Notes: generated from the sequence alone by a model not told the origin. A DNA stretch of 64,000 nucleotides from Rhodanobacter glycinis (GCF_900114325.1 NZ_FOSR01000002.1:124001-188000), one strand, 5' to 3'. Shown: positions 35,634 to 44,673, counted from the stretch's first letter. Made by a program: numbers and translations.

Positions 35634-36326
35634 TCAGTCCAGCCGCACACCCAGTGTGGCCAGTCGCCGCAATCCGTCGGCACTGGGCAACAGGGCACGA
35701 CCACGTTCGGCGCGCCGCAGCCAGCCCAGATCAAGCATGGATGCGGTAAGTGCCACGCCGAGTGGGCCACCGACGTGCAGGCGGCGTTCGGTCCAGTCCA
35801 GGCAGCTGCGGCCGCGCAGTTGCGGCAGGCGGCGGGCGACTGGCTCGGGCCAACCGGCCTGGCACAACGCCTCGACTGCGGGCTGCGACAGCTGCAAGCC
35901 ATCGGCGCTGGAGTGCAGCCAGCCGCGGCCAAGCCATGCGTCGCACAACGCCACGCCGAGTGCACCGGCGAGATGGCGATAGCAGGTCCGCGCGCGGCAC
36001 ATCGCGGCATCGGCGGAGGCTGGACGCAGGGGACGCGCAATCTGCGGCAGCGCCATCGCTTCCAGCCACGCGGCTACTTCATCGCCGGCCAGGCGGTAAT
36101 ACCGGTGCCTCCCCTGCGCATGCACGCCGAGCAGACCGCCATCGAGCAGGCGCTTGAGATGGGCACTGGCGGTGGCCGCGCCCACACTGGCGGCACGCGC
36201 CAGCTCGCCGGCCGGACGCGCACGCCCATCCATCAGCGCCAGCAGCATGGCCGCACGCGCCGGCTCGGCCAGCAACGCGCCGAGTTCGGCCAACTGGTAA
36301 CGATTGAGCGAGGCAGCTTCCGTCAT
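35634..36326 (-). CDS. ArsR-family transcriptional regulator with a C-terminal domain
   Basis: A 230-residue regulator. The winged helix is in the first 90 residues (LGALLAEPARAAMLLALMDGRARPAGELARAASVGAATASAHLKRLLDGGLL, then GRHRYYRLAG), followed by an extra domain of about 130 residues with MCRARTCYRHLAGALGVAL and CLDWTERRLHVGGPLGVAL. This long ArsR form (DUF-type extension, with YRHLAG.LG and D.TERR.H..G) is common in proteobacteria. No metal-binding ELCVCDL motif is present, so the inducer is probably not arsenic. It diverges from the flavin reductase-like gene across an 84-base gap with a palindrome. Confidence 0.88.
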   Translation of the reverse strand: MTEAASLNRYQLAELGALLAEPARAAMLLALMDGRARPAGELARAASVGAATASAHLKRLLDGGLLGVHAQGRHRYYRLAGDEVAAWLEAMALPQIARPLRPASADAAMCRARTCYRHLAGALGVALCDAWLGRGWLHSSADGLQLSQPAVEALCQAGWPEPVARRLPQLRGRSCLDWTERRLHVGGPLGVALTASMLDLGWLRRAERGRALLPSADGLRRLATLGVRLD

Positions 36327-36359
36327 GCGCAACAGTCTAGCCCCGCGCGTGCGCGTGCC

Positions 36360-36379
36360 GTTTCGTTATGCAGCGAAAC
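36360..36379. promoter_or_regulatory. Palindrome between ArsR regulator and flavin reductase
   Basis: GTTTCGTTATGCAGCGAAAC: 6-base arms round 8 bases. Placed centrally in the divergent promoter region, it is a candidate operator for the ArsR protein. Confidence 0.45.
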
Positions 36380-36410
36380 ATCAAATGCAGCCGATCGCGA
36401 CACTGGATGC

Positions 36411-37049
36411 ATGGACATCCGCCACATCCCCGACACTCTCGTAATCCAGCCGTCGATCCTCTACTTCGGCACGCCGATACTGCTGATCACCACGCGCAAT
36501 CCGGATGGCTCGACCAACATCACGCCGATGTCCTCAGCCTGGGCACTGGCAGACCACGTGGTGATTGGTCTGGCCGACGGCGGACAAGGACTCGCCAACC
36601 TGCTGCGCGAGCGCGAGTGCGTATTGAACGTGGCCGGGAAAGACATGCATGCTGCGGTCGAGCGGTTGGCACCCACCAGTGGCCGCAACCCCGTGCCGGC
36701 ATGGAAGAAGGCCACCGGCTATCGCCACGCAGCGGACAAGTTCGCGTTGGCGGGTTGGCATGCGGTGCCGTCGCTGGACGTGGCGCCGCCGCGTATTGCC
36801 GAGGCGCCGCTACAACTCGAGGCGCGCCTGCATCGCGCCACGCCACAGTCGATTCCTGCATGGCACGACAATGCCGGCGGCTATGTCACGCTGAAGCTGG
36901 AAATCCGCCGCGTGCATGCCCACGCCAACATCGTGATTCCCGGTACCTCGCATATCGACACCCGCCGTTACCAGCCACTGTTCTACGTGTTTCGTCACTA
37001 CTTCGGTCGCGGTGCCGAGCTCGGTCGCACGTTCAAGGCCGAAGCCTGA
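36411..37049 (+). CDS. Flavin reductase-like (FMN-binding split barrel) protein
   Basis: A 212-residue protein. TPILLITTRNPDGSTNITPMSSAWALADHVVIGLADG is the FMN-binding split-barrel signature of flavin reductases and related oxidoreductases; GYVTLKLEIRRVHAHANIV is the second conserved strand. It probably binds FMN and either reduces it with NAD(P)H or uses it to modify small molecules. Divergent from the ArsR regulator, which may control it. The start at 36411 (MDIRHIP) is used. Confidence 0.82.
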   Translation: MDIRHIPDTLVIQPSILYFGTPILLITTRNPDGSTNITPMSSAWALADHVVIGLADGGQGLANLLRERECVLNVAGKDMHAAVERLAPTSGRNPVPAWKKATGYRHAADKFALAGWHAVPSLDVAPPRIAEAPLQLEARLHRATPQSIPAWHDNAGGYVTLKLEIRRVHAHANIVIPGTSHIDTRRYQPLFYVFRHYFGRGAELGRTFKAEA

Positions 37050-37062
37050 AGCCGGCGCGTGA

Positions 37063-39675
37063 TCAGGTACCACGCGGCTTGGCGCGATGGGTGGGCACGG
37101 CCGTCCACGGATCATCCGGCCAGGGATGCTTCGGGTAGCGCCCCTTCAGCTCCTTCTTCACTTCCGGATAGGTGCGCTCCCAGAAGCCCTTGAGGTCCTG
37201 CGTGACCTGGATCGGCCGCCGCGCCGGCGACAGCAGGTGCAAGGTCACCGGAATGCGACCGCCGCCGACACGCGGCGTATCGGCCAGGCCGAACAGTTCC
37301 TGCAACTTCACCGCCAGCACCGGTGGCTCGCCCGGCACGTAGTCCAGCGAACGTGTCTGCCCGCTGGGGACACGCAGGCTGTCCGGCGCTTGCGCATCCA
37401 GCAGGCGACGCTGCTCGTGATCGAACAGGCTGGCCAGCGCCTGCGTCAGTTCCTCCCCGTCCAGCGCATCCAGCCGACGCTTGCCGTGCAGGTAGGGCGC
37501 CAGCCAGTGATCGAGCGTGGCCAGCAGCGCGGCGTCGGAGACATCGGGCAGATCCGTCTCGGGCATCCATGTACGCAAGGCCTGCATGCGCAGGCGCAAA
37601 CGCCGCGCGTGCTCGCTCCACGGCAACACATCGAGTCCCTTGCTGCGGATCGCCGACAGCATCGCGGGCAAGGCATCTTCCGGCCGCACCGGGACGCTGT
37701 GGCGCGCCAGCACGATCGCGCCGAAACGGCGTTCCTCGAACGCTTCCACCGCATCGCGCGCGTCGTTCCAGCGCAGCGTGCGTGCACTAACGAAGCGTTG
37801 CGCGAAGTCCCGCTCCAGCGCGCGCGAGTCGAGCGGCGCAGCAGCCAGGATCAGGCTGTCGCGCGCTTCGAAGCGCAGGTCCAGCGCCACCAGCCACGGC
37901 TCGCCGAGCAAGGCGGTTTGTTCGTGCAGGCGCGCGCCGCGGCCGTTGGCCAGCGTGTAGCGCAACGGATTGGCTTCGTCGCGATGCGCGATGCGATCGG
38001 GAAACGCGTGCGACAGCAGGTCACCGACGGCATGGCTGTCCGGCACGCCACTGGCGGCGCTGCGCACGTCCAGGCGTCGACGCCAGCCTTTCGCCGCCTG
38101 CTCGATCGCAGCCAGCGCGCCGCTGTCGGCCGCATGGCCGCGGGCACCGGCAGCGCAACGATCACGCCAGGCATGCAAGGCGGCGACGCGAACCCGGAAA
38201 TCGTCGCTGCGCGCCTGCTCGCCACGCAACGGCGAGCGCGCGTCCATCAGCGCCAGCAGGTCGGCAATCAGCGCGCGATGTTCGAGTGGCGCACGCAACG
38301 CAGCGGCCGCGAGCCGCGGGGCGGTGCCCAACGCGAGCATGCCCCGACCCAGTGTACTGATGCGCTGGTCCGCATCCAGCGCGCCGAGTGCACGAAGCAG
38401 CTCGCGCGCTTGCGCCATTGCGCCGCCAGGCGGTGGATCGAGCCATGGCAATTCGGCACTTCCCCAGGCCGCCAGTTCCAGCGCCAGGCCGGACAGTTCC
38501 GCCTGCATGATTTCCGCCGTGCGCGAAGCATCCAGTCGCCGACTCTGCGGCCACAGTCGGTACGCCGTGCCTTCCGCCACGCGACCGGCGCGACCGGCGC
38601 GCTGGTCGGCCGAAGCCTGCGAGATGTGCACCGTCTCCAGCCGGGTGAAGCCGGAATTCGGATCAAAGCGCGGCTCGCGTGCCAGGCTGCTGTCGATGAC
38701 GGCGCGGATACCCGGCAAGGTGACGCTGGATTCGGCCACGTTGGTGGCCAGCACGATGCGCCGCGTACCCGGATCGGCGGGTGACAGTGCGAGTTGCTGA
38801 TCAGCCAGCGAGAGTTCGCCGTGCAACGGCACGATGTCGAGATGTTCTTCCCTCTCCCCTCGGGAGAGGGATCGAGGGTGAGGGTTCGGCGAAGCTTCGA
38901 CGTCACGCTCCGCCCGTACCCTCTCCCGGCCTCCGGCCACCCTCTCCCGGAGGGAGAGGGTTTCTTCAAGCACCGCCTGCGCACGCGCAATCTCGCGGCG
39001 CCCCGGCAGGAACACCAGCACATCGCCATCGTTCTCGGCCAGGGCCTGCTTCACCACGCGGGCGACCTGGTGTTCCAGGCTTTCCTGCGTGCGTGCCGGC
39101 GGATGCTCGATGCGGACCGGGAAGCTGCGCCCCGGGCTGGTGATACGTGGCGCATCCAGCCACTGCGCGATGCGCTCGCCGTCCAGCGTGGCGGACATCA
39201 CCAGCAGGCGCAGGTCCGGGCGCAACGTGGCCTGCACGTCCAGCGCCAACGCGGCGCCAAGATCACCGGCCAGGTGACGCTCGTGGAATTCGTCGAACAG
39301 GATCGCGCCGATGCCGGTCAGCTCGGGATCATCCTGGATCAGCCGGGTGAGGATGCCTTCGGTGACCACCTCGATGCGAGTGGCCGCACTCACTTTCGAT
39401 TCGAAGCGGATGCGATAACCAACGGTCTGTCCCGCCTCTTCGCCCAACTGGCGCGCCATGAACTGCGCCGCGGCACGGGCGGCGATGCGCCGTGGCTCCA
39501 GCACCACGATCTTGCGCCCCGCCAGCCACTCGGCATCGAGCAAGGCCAGCGGCACCTGGGTGGTCTTGCCGGCGCCGGGTGGCGCTTCCAGCACCAGCCG
39601 CGGATTGGCCGCAAGTGAGGCGCGGATTTCCGGCAGCAGTGGGGTAATCGGAAAAATGGGTGTGGAGCGTGTCAT
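37063..39675 (-). CDS. hrpB: ATP-dependent helicase HrpB with an in-frame repeat insert
   Basis: An 870-residue DExH helicase of the HrpB type. Walker A APPGAGKTT (residues 31-39), DEFHERH at 128-134, SAT at 161-163, motif IV region DVLVFLPGRREIARAQAVLEE (218-238), LDIVPLHGELSL (279-290), ATNVAESSVTLPG, and QRAGRAGRVAEG. The HrpB C-terminal domain ends in a Pro/Arg-rich tail (PVTLHLLSPARRPIQVTQDLKGFWERTYPEVKKELKGRYPKHPWP). Between residues 238 and 278 lie about 39 residues (LSLRERVAGGRERVRAERD then PNPHPRSLSRGERE) that other HrpB proteins lack and that a DNA repeat encodes. The cellular role of HrpB is poorly known. Confidence 0.92.
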   Translation of the reverse strand: MTRSTPIFPITPLLPEIRASLAANPRLVLEAPPGAGKTTQVPLALLDAEWLAGRKIVVLEPRRIAARAAAQFMARQLGEEAGQTVGYRIRFESKVSAATRIEVVTEGILTRLIQDDPELTGIGAILFDEFHERHLAGDLGAALALDVQATLRPDLRLLVMSATLDGERIAQWLDAPRITSPGRSFPVRIEHPPARTQESLEHQVARVVKQALAENDGDVLVFLPGRREIARAQAVLEETLSLRERVAGGRERVRAERDVEASPNPHPRSLSRGEREEHLDIVPLHGELSLADQQLALSPADPGTRRIVLATNVAESSVTLPGIRAVIDSSLAREPRFDPNSGFTRLETVHISQASADQRAGRAGRVAEGTAYRLWPQSRRLDASRTAEIMQAELSGLALELAAWGSAELPWLDPPPGGAMAQARELLRALGALDADQRISTLGRGMLALGTAPRLAAAALRAPLEHRALIADLLALMDARSPLRGEQARSDDFRVRVAALHAWRDRCAAGARGHAADSGALAAIEQAAKGWRRRLDVRSAASGVPDSHAVGDLLSHAFPDRIAHRDEANPLRYTLANGRGARLHEQTALLGEPWLVALDLRFEARDSLILAAAPLDSRALERDFAQRFVSARTLRWNDARDAVEAFEERRFGAIVLARHSVPVRPEDALPAMLSAIRSKGLDVLPWSEHARRLRLRMQALRTWMPETDLPDVSDAALLATLDHWLAPYLHGKRRLDALDGEELTQALASLFDHEQRRLLDAQAPDSLRVPSGQTRSLDYVPGEPPVLAVKLQELFGLADTPRVGGGRIPVTLHLLSPARRPIQVTQDLKGFWERTYPEVKKELKGRYPKHPWPDDPWTAVPTHRAKPRGT
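38845..38961. repeat. CTCTCCC-type palindromic repeat inserted in hrpB
   Basis: The DNA reads CCTCTCCCCTCGGGAGAGGG, then ATCGAGGGTGAGGGTT, then CGTACCCTCTCCCGGCCTCC and CACCCTCTCCCGGAGGGAGA. It is a pair of hairpin units of the widespread intergenic CTCTCCC-GGGAGAG repeat. Its 117 bases are a multiple of three with no stop in the hrpB frame, so the gene stays open. Confidence 0.75.
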
Positions 39676-39714
39676 GTGCTCGCATGATAGCGGCACCTGC
39701 GAGAGGGGTCAGAG

Positions 39715-39775
39715 GTAGGAGCGCACCCTGTGCGCGATGGCTCTTGAAAGCATCGCGCACAGGGTGCGCTCCTAC
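39715..39775. repeat. REP pair (BIME), perfect 25-base arms
   Basis: GTAGGAGCGCACCCTGTGCG at 39715, loop of 11 bases (39740-39750), then the exact inverse ending CTAC at 39775. Same family as 29023-29097. It lies between hrpB and the end of gspD. Confidence 0.85.
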
Positions 39776-39791
39776 AGGCAAAGCGGCTGGC

Positions 39792-42125
39792 TCAATGCAC
39801 CGGCATGGTCTGCGCCGCGTCCTTCGCCCTGGCCGCACGCAACGGTGCCAGCGATTCGAACTCGCGCTGGTAATCGTCGGTGATCTCGCGTGCCTCGCTG
39901 CTGTTGCGGATCACCCGCGGCGTGATCAGCACGATCAGCTCGGTGCGCTTGCGGGTCCGGTTGGTGGAGCCGAACAGCCGCCCCAGCACCGGGATGCGGT
40001 TCAGCCCGGGAATGCCGGTGTCGTTGGTGTCATTGTTCTGTTCGATCAAACCACCCAGCAACACCGTCTGGCCACTCTGCACCGCCACCTGGGTACCGAT
40101 CGCGCGCTGCGAAATGGTGTAGTTGCCCTGCGCATTCTGGGCACCCGGCGTACTCACCTGCTGCTGCACGTTCAAGTACACCAAGCCACCCGGATTCACC
40201 CGCGGCTGCACGTTCAGGATCACGCCCGTATCCATGTACTGCACCTGGCTCGCGGTCGTGGTGGCATCACCGCCCAATCCAACCAACGAGGTTTCGTTGA
40301 TCGGAATCTGGTCGCCCACCTGGATGTGCGCTACCTGATTGTTCAGCACCACCAGCGAGGGCGCAGACAAGGTCTTGGTGTTGTCGTTGCTTTCCATCGC
40401 ATTGACCGCCACCTGCATCTTGCTGTTGAGGAACGAATAGAAGAATGGCTGGCCGGTAAATGCATTGCCGCCGGCACCCAAACCGATCTGGCGGTGCCGG
40501 TAAGGCTGCCCGGGCTTGAAATTGGAGCTGCCCGGCGTGCCCGTGCTGCCAGTCAAGCCTTCCAGATACCACTGCACGCCGAACTGGAATTGTCCTTGCA
40601 GCGTCACTTCCAGGATGCGCGTCTCGATCTGCACTTGCAGCGGCACGTTGTCGAGCTTCTTGATCGCCTCCTCGATCTCGGCCCATTGCGAGGGCCGCGC
40701 GCGCACCAGCAATTGGTTGTTGCTGTCCACCGAGCTGATCTTGATGCTGCCGTCGGACGAGGCGTACTGCTGGTCACTGCTGCCGCTGCCACCATTGCCC
40801 ATCGCGGGCATGCCGCCACTCATGCCACCGCCGGCACCGCCCCCGAAACTGCTACCCGAACCGCCGGTGCGGCCACCCAGGCCACTGCCGCCCTCCGCCG
40901 ACGAACCGCCAAAACCGCCTGACGTGGTGGAGCTGCCGAAGCTGCCCGCGCTGCTGCCCATGCCGCTGGCCGAGCCATTCGCATTGTTGCCCAGGCCAAG
41001 CGAACCGGACGCCAACCCGGGGCCCACCTTGCCACCGTTGTCGCCACCACCACCGCCGCTGTTGGTGTAGATCTGCGCCAGGTACTTGGCCAGGTCCGAG
41101 GCCTTGATGTTGCGCACGTCATACACATACAGCTGCGGCTGGTTGCCGCCGCCCTGGTCGATCTTGGTGATCCACTGGCCGACCTCGTTGACGTAGTTCG
41201 GCTGCGTGCTGATCACCACCAGCGCATTGGTGCGCTTGATCGGGATGAAGCGCAGCATGCCGGCCAGCGGCGTGTCACCCTTCGGACCGAACATCTTGTC
41301 CAGCTGCGGCATCACCTCGTCCACGCCGGCATGCTGCAGGTTGAACACGCCCACCGACATGCCGCGCAGCCAGTCCACGTCGAAGGTGCGGATGGTGCGC
41401 GCATAGTTGTCCAGCTCATCGGGCGTACCGGACAACACGATCAGGTTGCGCGCCGGATCGGCCAGCAGGATCGAGCTTGGTCGCGCAAACGGCTTCAGCA
41501 GTTTCTGCATCTCGGTCGCCGAGATGTAGTGCAGCGGAAACAGCCGCGCCTGCAGGCCGGCCATCGGCGCAGGCGCACCCAGGCTGGGCACCAGGTTGCC
41601 GGCGGTGGCGTCCTTCTCCGGCATCACCACGTAGCCGCCGTCGCGGCGCACCAGCGCGTTGTTGGTCCACGACAGCAGCGTTTCCAGAATCGGCAGCGCC
41701 TGGCTGGACTCCACCGGTTCGGAGGTGGAGAACGAGATGTTGCCCTGCACGCCCGGCACGATGGTGTAGTTCTGCTTGAGCAGATCGCCGAGGATCGCCT
41801 TCACCACCGCCTGCACCGGCTGGTTCTCGAAGTTGAAAGTAACCGCACCGCTGCCACTGGCCGCCTTGCGCGGATGCGCCAGCGCGGTGGGACGGATGAA
41901 CCGGCCGCTGCCGCGGCTGATCTGCGGCGCAGGCGCCGCCCCCGAGGTTGGTGGATTGTGATCCAGCGGCAACGGTGCCGGCGGCGGCAGCTCGGTGCCG
42001 GCCATGGCCTCGCGCTGCAGCGCACCGTCGTCATGAGGCCGGGGCATGCTGGCACAGCCGGCAAGCAGGACAGCCAGCGCGACGGCGCCGACACGAAGAA
42101 GCGGATGCATGGACGTGCGAGGCAT
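39792..42125 (-). CDS. gspD: Type II secretion secretin GspD
   Basis: A 777-residue outer-membrane secretin. Lipoprotein signal LLAGCAS (Cys24), N0-N3 domains (VTFNFENQPVQAVVKAILGDLL, FPLHYISATEMQKLLKPF, KRTNALVVISTQPNYVNEVGQWI), secretin core (VQIETRILEVTLQGQFQFGVQWYL, LSAPSLVVLNNQVAHIQVGDQIP, VILNVQPRVNPGGLVYLNVQQQVS), and the signature VLLGGLIEQNNDTNDTGIPGLNRIPVLGRLFG. A Gly/Ser-rich low-complexity linker of about 100 residues (355-455) splits the N3 region. It is the last gene of the cluster, 3 bases after gspN. The lipid anchor may replace a pilotin need. Confidence 0.96.
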   Translation of the reverse strand: MPRTSMHPLLRVGAVALAVLLAGCASMPRPHDDGALQREAMAGTELPPPAPLPLDHNPPTSGAAPAPQISRGSGRFIRPTALAHPRKAASGSGAVTFNFENQPVQAVVKAILGDLLKQNYTIVPGVQGNISFSTSEPVESSQALPILETLLSWTNNALVRRDGGYVVMPEKDATAGNLVPSLGAPAPMAGLQARLFPLHYISATEMQKLLKPFARPSSILLADPARNLIVLSGTPDELDNYARTIRTFDVDWLRGMSVGVFNLQHAGVDEVMPQLDKMFGPKGDTPLAGMLRFIPIKRTNALVVISTQPNYVNEVGQWITKIDQGGGNQPQLYVYDVRNIKASDLAKYLAQIYTNSGGGGGDNGGKVGPGLASGSLGLGNNANGSASGMGSSAGSFGSSTTSGGFGGSSAEGGSGLGGRTGGSGSSFGGGAGGGMSGGMPAMGNGGSGSSDQQYASSDGSIKISSVDSNNQLLVRARPSQWAEIEEAIKKLDNVPLQVQIETRILEVTLQGQFQFGVQWYLEGLTGSTGTPGSSNFKPGQPYRHRQIGLGAGGNAFTGQPFFYSFLNSKMQVAVNAMESNDNTKTLSAPSLVVLNNQVAHIQVGDQIPINETSLVGLGGDATTTASQVQYMDTGVILNVQPRVNPGGLVYLNVQQQVSTPGAQNAQGNYTISQRAIGTQVAVQSGQTVLLGGLIEQNNDTNDTGIPGLNRIPVLGRLFGSTNRTRKRTELIVLITPRVIRNSSEAREITDDYQREFESLAPLRAARAKDAAQTMPVH

Positions 42126-42128
42126 GAA

Positions 42129-42863
42129 TCAATGTACTCCGTCGTCGGCCCGGTGTTCCCGGGCCCGCTGTTTGAGAATGGCGGCCTTGAGCTTGAGCAT
42201 GCGCTGCAGTTGCGCGCCCTGCGGCGGGGGTGGAATGGCGGGTGGGGCGGCATGCGGGCCACGCATCGACATCGGCGCGTTGACCTGATGCATGTGCTCG
42301 GCTGCGCGCGCCTGCGGCTGGCGACCCGGTGACGCTGGCGCGGCCGAGGCGCCGGTGGCCGGTGCGTCGATCGGTGCACCCGCCGGCAAGTCCAGCACGG
42401 TACGCCCGGTGGCCGAGGCGAACACGGCCGAGCGCGGCTTCAGCCCGATCAGTTTCCAGCTGCCATCGGGCAATGAATCGCCCTGGCGCACGCGCACTTC
42501 CGTCGCATCGGCCTTGTCGCCTGCACTCTTGTCGCGCAGCAACGCCATGCGCAGGCCGGGCGTGAGAATGATGCCGGTGAGTTCGAGGTCGCCCAGGCTG
42601 ACGTGCGCGCCACCGGCATCATCCATGATCGGCTTGCGGTCGCTGTTGAACAACGGGTGTTGCCACACCGCGGCATAGCTGTCGAGCAACGGCGGTGCCG
42701 GCAGCGCCACCTTGCGCGCGGGCGGCAGCGGCGCGGCGCGGTGCGGCGGGCTCCAGCGCACGTCACGCCCGACACCGGACAGCAACGCCAGCAAAACCGC
42801 GCCCAGGATCACCACGCCACCGATCAGCCACGGCGTCAGTCGACGTTGGGTGGCAGCGTTCAT
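42129..42863 (-). CDS. gspN: Type II secretion protein GspN (GspC-like role)
   Basis: A 244-residue protein with one N-terminal membrane span (LTPWLIGGVVILGAVLLALLSG) and a periplasmic homology-region-like domain (VWQHPLFNSDRKPIMDD, LGDLELTGIILTPGLRMALLRD, VRVRQGDSLPDGSWKLIGLKPRSAVF). The tail is rich in Pro and Gln. In the xps system the gene at this position, XpsN, links the inner-membrane platform to the secretin as GspC does elsewhere; no separate gspC is visible here. Overlaps gspM by four bases. Confidence 0.85.
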   Translation of the reverse strand: MNAATQRRLTPWLIGGVVILGAVLLALLSGVGRDVRWSPPHRAAPLPPARKVALPAPPLLDSYAAVWQHPLFNSDRKPIMDDAGGAHVSLGDLELTGIILTPGLRMALLRDKSAGDKADATEVRVRQGDSLPDGSWKLIGLKPRSAVFASATGRTVLDLPAGAPIDAPATGASAAPASPGRQPQARAAEHMHQVNAPMSMRGPHAAPPAIPPPPQGAQLQRMLKLKAAILKQRAREHRADDGVH

Positions 42864-43510
42864 GACGCGTCCTCCCCGTCCGGTTCGCTGCGGGTCGCGG
42901 GTGTTCCCGCAGGCGCCGCGCCACGCACGTAGCCGTACAGCGTGAACTGCACTTCCAGCATGCCGCCGGCGCCCTTGTCCTGGGCCGCCACCGGGTTGCG
43001 GTAAAGGCTGAAATCGCTCACGAACAGGTACGGCGTGCCGTGTTCCAGCGTGTACAGCAGGTCGACCAGCGGACGCATGCCGCAACGCAGGCTGATGCTC
43101 ACCGACACGCGGCGATACGGTCCATCGTTCTGGTTCGGCGAATCCGGCACCGGCATCTTCTGGGTGACCTCGCAACTGCCGTCCTGCGCATGCGCCGCGG
43201 CATCATCGACCACGCGCTGCATCAGCCCGGCCGCCGCCGCGCTGGGATCGCGCTCGGGCAGGAAGGCGTGGCTGTCCGCCTGGCCCTGGCCGAGCGAGGC
43301 CAGTCGTTGTTCCAGTTGCGGCTGCTCGGCGATCGTGGCGGCATAGCGCGCCTGGGTCAGACGCAGGTCGTCCATCGCCCCACTCACGCTTTGCAGCGGC
43401 GCCACGAACCACCAGTGCAACAACACCAGATACGCCAGCGCCAGCGCGACCAGCAACAGCAGGATCGCCGCGATGCGACTTTCGACGGGCTTGAGCGGCT
43501 TGAGCTTCAT
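42860..43510 (-). CDS. gspM: Type II secretion protein GspM
   Basis: A 216-residue inner-membrane platform protein of the subtype-b GspM family. One span near the N-terminus (RIAAILLLLVALALAYLVLLHWW), a coiled segment (VSGAMDDLRLTQARYAATIAEQPQLEQRLASL), then a ferredoxin-like periplasmic domain (RRVSVSISLRCGMRPLVDLLYTLEHGTPYLFVSDFSLY). It partners GspL. ATGA overlaps join it to gspL and gspN. Confidence 0.9.
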   Translation of the reverse strand: MKLKPLKPVESRIAAILLLLVALALAYLVLLHWWFVAPLQSVSGAMDDLRLTQARYAATIAEQPQLEQRLASLGQGQADSHAFLPERDPSAAAAGLMQRVVDDAAAHAQDGSCEVTQKMPVPDSPNQNDGPYRRVSVSISLRCGMRPLVDLLYTLEHGTPYLFVSDFSLYRNPVAAQDKGAGGMLEVQFTLYGYVRGAAPAGTPATRSEPDGEDAS

Positions 43511-44673
43511 GGCGAAGCCTTCGGCGCGGTCGATGTCGCCCCGGCGGGTTTCGTGGCGGCGGGCGCTTGCACTTGCGCGACCATGTAGAAGCGTTCCTTG
43601 CCGGTGGACGGATCGCGCTGGATCACGCCCTGGAAACCGGGATTGGCGATCAGGCGACTGTTTTGCAGGGCATCGACCAGGCTCGCCGCTTTTGCACTCT
43701 GGCCCTGGAAGCCGATGTGTCCGCTGCTGTCGAGGGTGAAGCGTTCCAGCCAGGTGTCATCGGGCAGGCGCGCGGTGAGCTCCTGCAGCACATCCAGCAC
43801 GGTGATGGTCTGCGCCTTGCGCTGGACCAGGAAACCGGCGGCGCCCGCGTTGTCCTGCAATTGCCGGCGCAACAAAGCGACCCGTTGTGCCTGGCCGCGC
43901 ATGCTGTCGACCTGCGCCTGCATGCTGGCCAGCGCATCCTCGCGGTTGTGCAACCACTGGCCCAGGCACAGCAGCAGCAACAGCACGATGCCACCGGCCA
44001 GCGCCAGATTCAGTCGCCGTCGCGGATCGTGCCGCACGCGCGCGTTTTCGCGCGGCAGCAGGTTCACGCCAAGCCGGCTCGCGCCCTCGGACAGATCCAC
44101 CGCATCGACCGCGATACCGGCCTCGCGCAGGCGCTGCAACTGCGCATCGAGCAAGCCGCGCGGCACCGCCACCAGCTCGGCGTTGAAGCGCCCCGTCGGT
44201 GCGGCACCGGCACATTCGCGAATGTCGTAATGCACCTGCTCCACGCGGAACGGGGTCTGCCGGTCCATCTCGAAGGCACCGACCTGGCGCAGGTTGTCGC
44301 GCGCCGCCAGCGGCAACGGCAAGCGCCGGCGCAGCGCCGCGTCAGGGCTCAGGCACAACGCCAGGCGCAGATCCTGCGGCGCGGTGCCGACGGTGGCACC
44401 GCTCAATGCCGCCTGCTGGGCCGGGGCATCCAGGCTGTCATCCCAGCGCGCCAAGGGCGCGGGATCACCGGCACGACGCAGAACCCACTGCCCGTCGTCG
44501 TGTTGCAGCAGATGCCAAACCGCGCCGCCGCCGAACAGCATGCGCCAGCGCACCGGCAACAGGTTGCGCAGCTCGCCGCCCCACCAGGCGAAAAAGCCCG
44601 GCAACGGCGAGCCGCGCCAGGCCCGGCGCAAGCGATCGAGCTGCGGACGCAGCGATTGCGATGCGGCATTCAT
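43507..44673 (-). CDS. gspL: Type II secretion protein GspL (PilM-PilN-like)
   Basis: A 388-residue platform protein. The cytosolic actin-like domain (residues about 1-215) contacts GspE. The membrane span is LNLALAGGIVLLLLLCLGQWLH (about 227-248). The periplasmic part is PilN-like (RALRQ-type coiled coil, then VLDVLQELTARLPDDTWLERFTLDSSGHIGFQGQSAKAASLVDALQNS). This single-chain PilM-PilN layout is typical of xps-type GspL. Overlaps gspK and gspM by 4 bases each. Confidence 0.9.
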   Translation of the reverse strand: MNAASQSLRPQLDRLRRAWRGSPLPGFFAWWGGELRNLLPVRWRMLFGGGAVWHLLQHDDGQWVLRRAGDPAPLARWDDSLDAPAQQAALSGATVGTAPQDLRLALCLSPDAALRRRLPLPLAARDNLRQVGAFEMDRQTPFRVEQVHYDIRECAGAAPTGRFNAELVAVPRGLLDAQLQRLREAGIAVDAVDLSEGASRLGVNLLPRENARVRHDPRRRLNLALAGGIVLLLLLCLGQWLHNREDALASMQAQVDSMRGQAQRVALLRRQLQDNAGAAGFLVQRKAQTITVLDVLQELTARLPDDTWLERFTLDSSGHIGFQGQSAKAASLVDALQNSRLIANPGFQGVIQRDPSTGKERFYMVAQVQAPAATKPAGATSTAPKASP

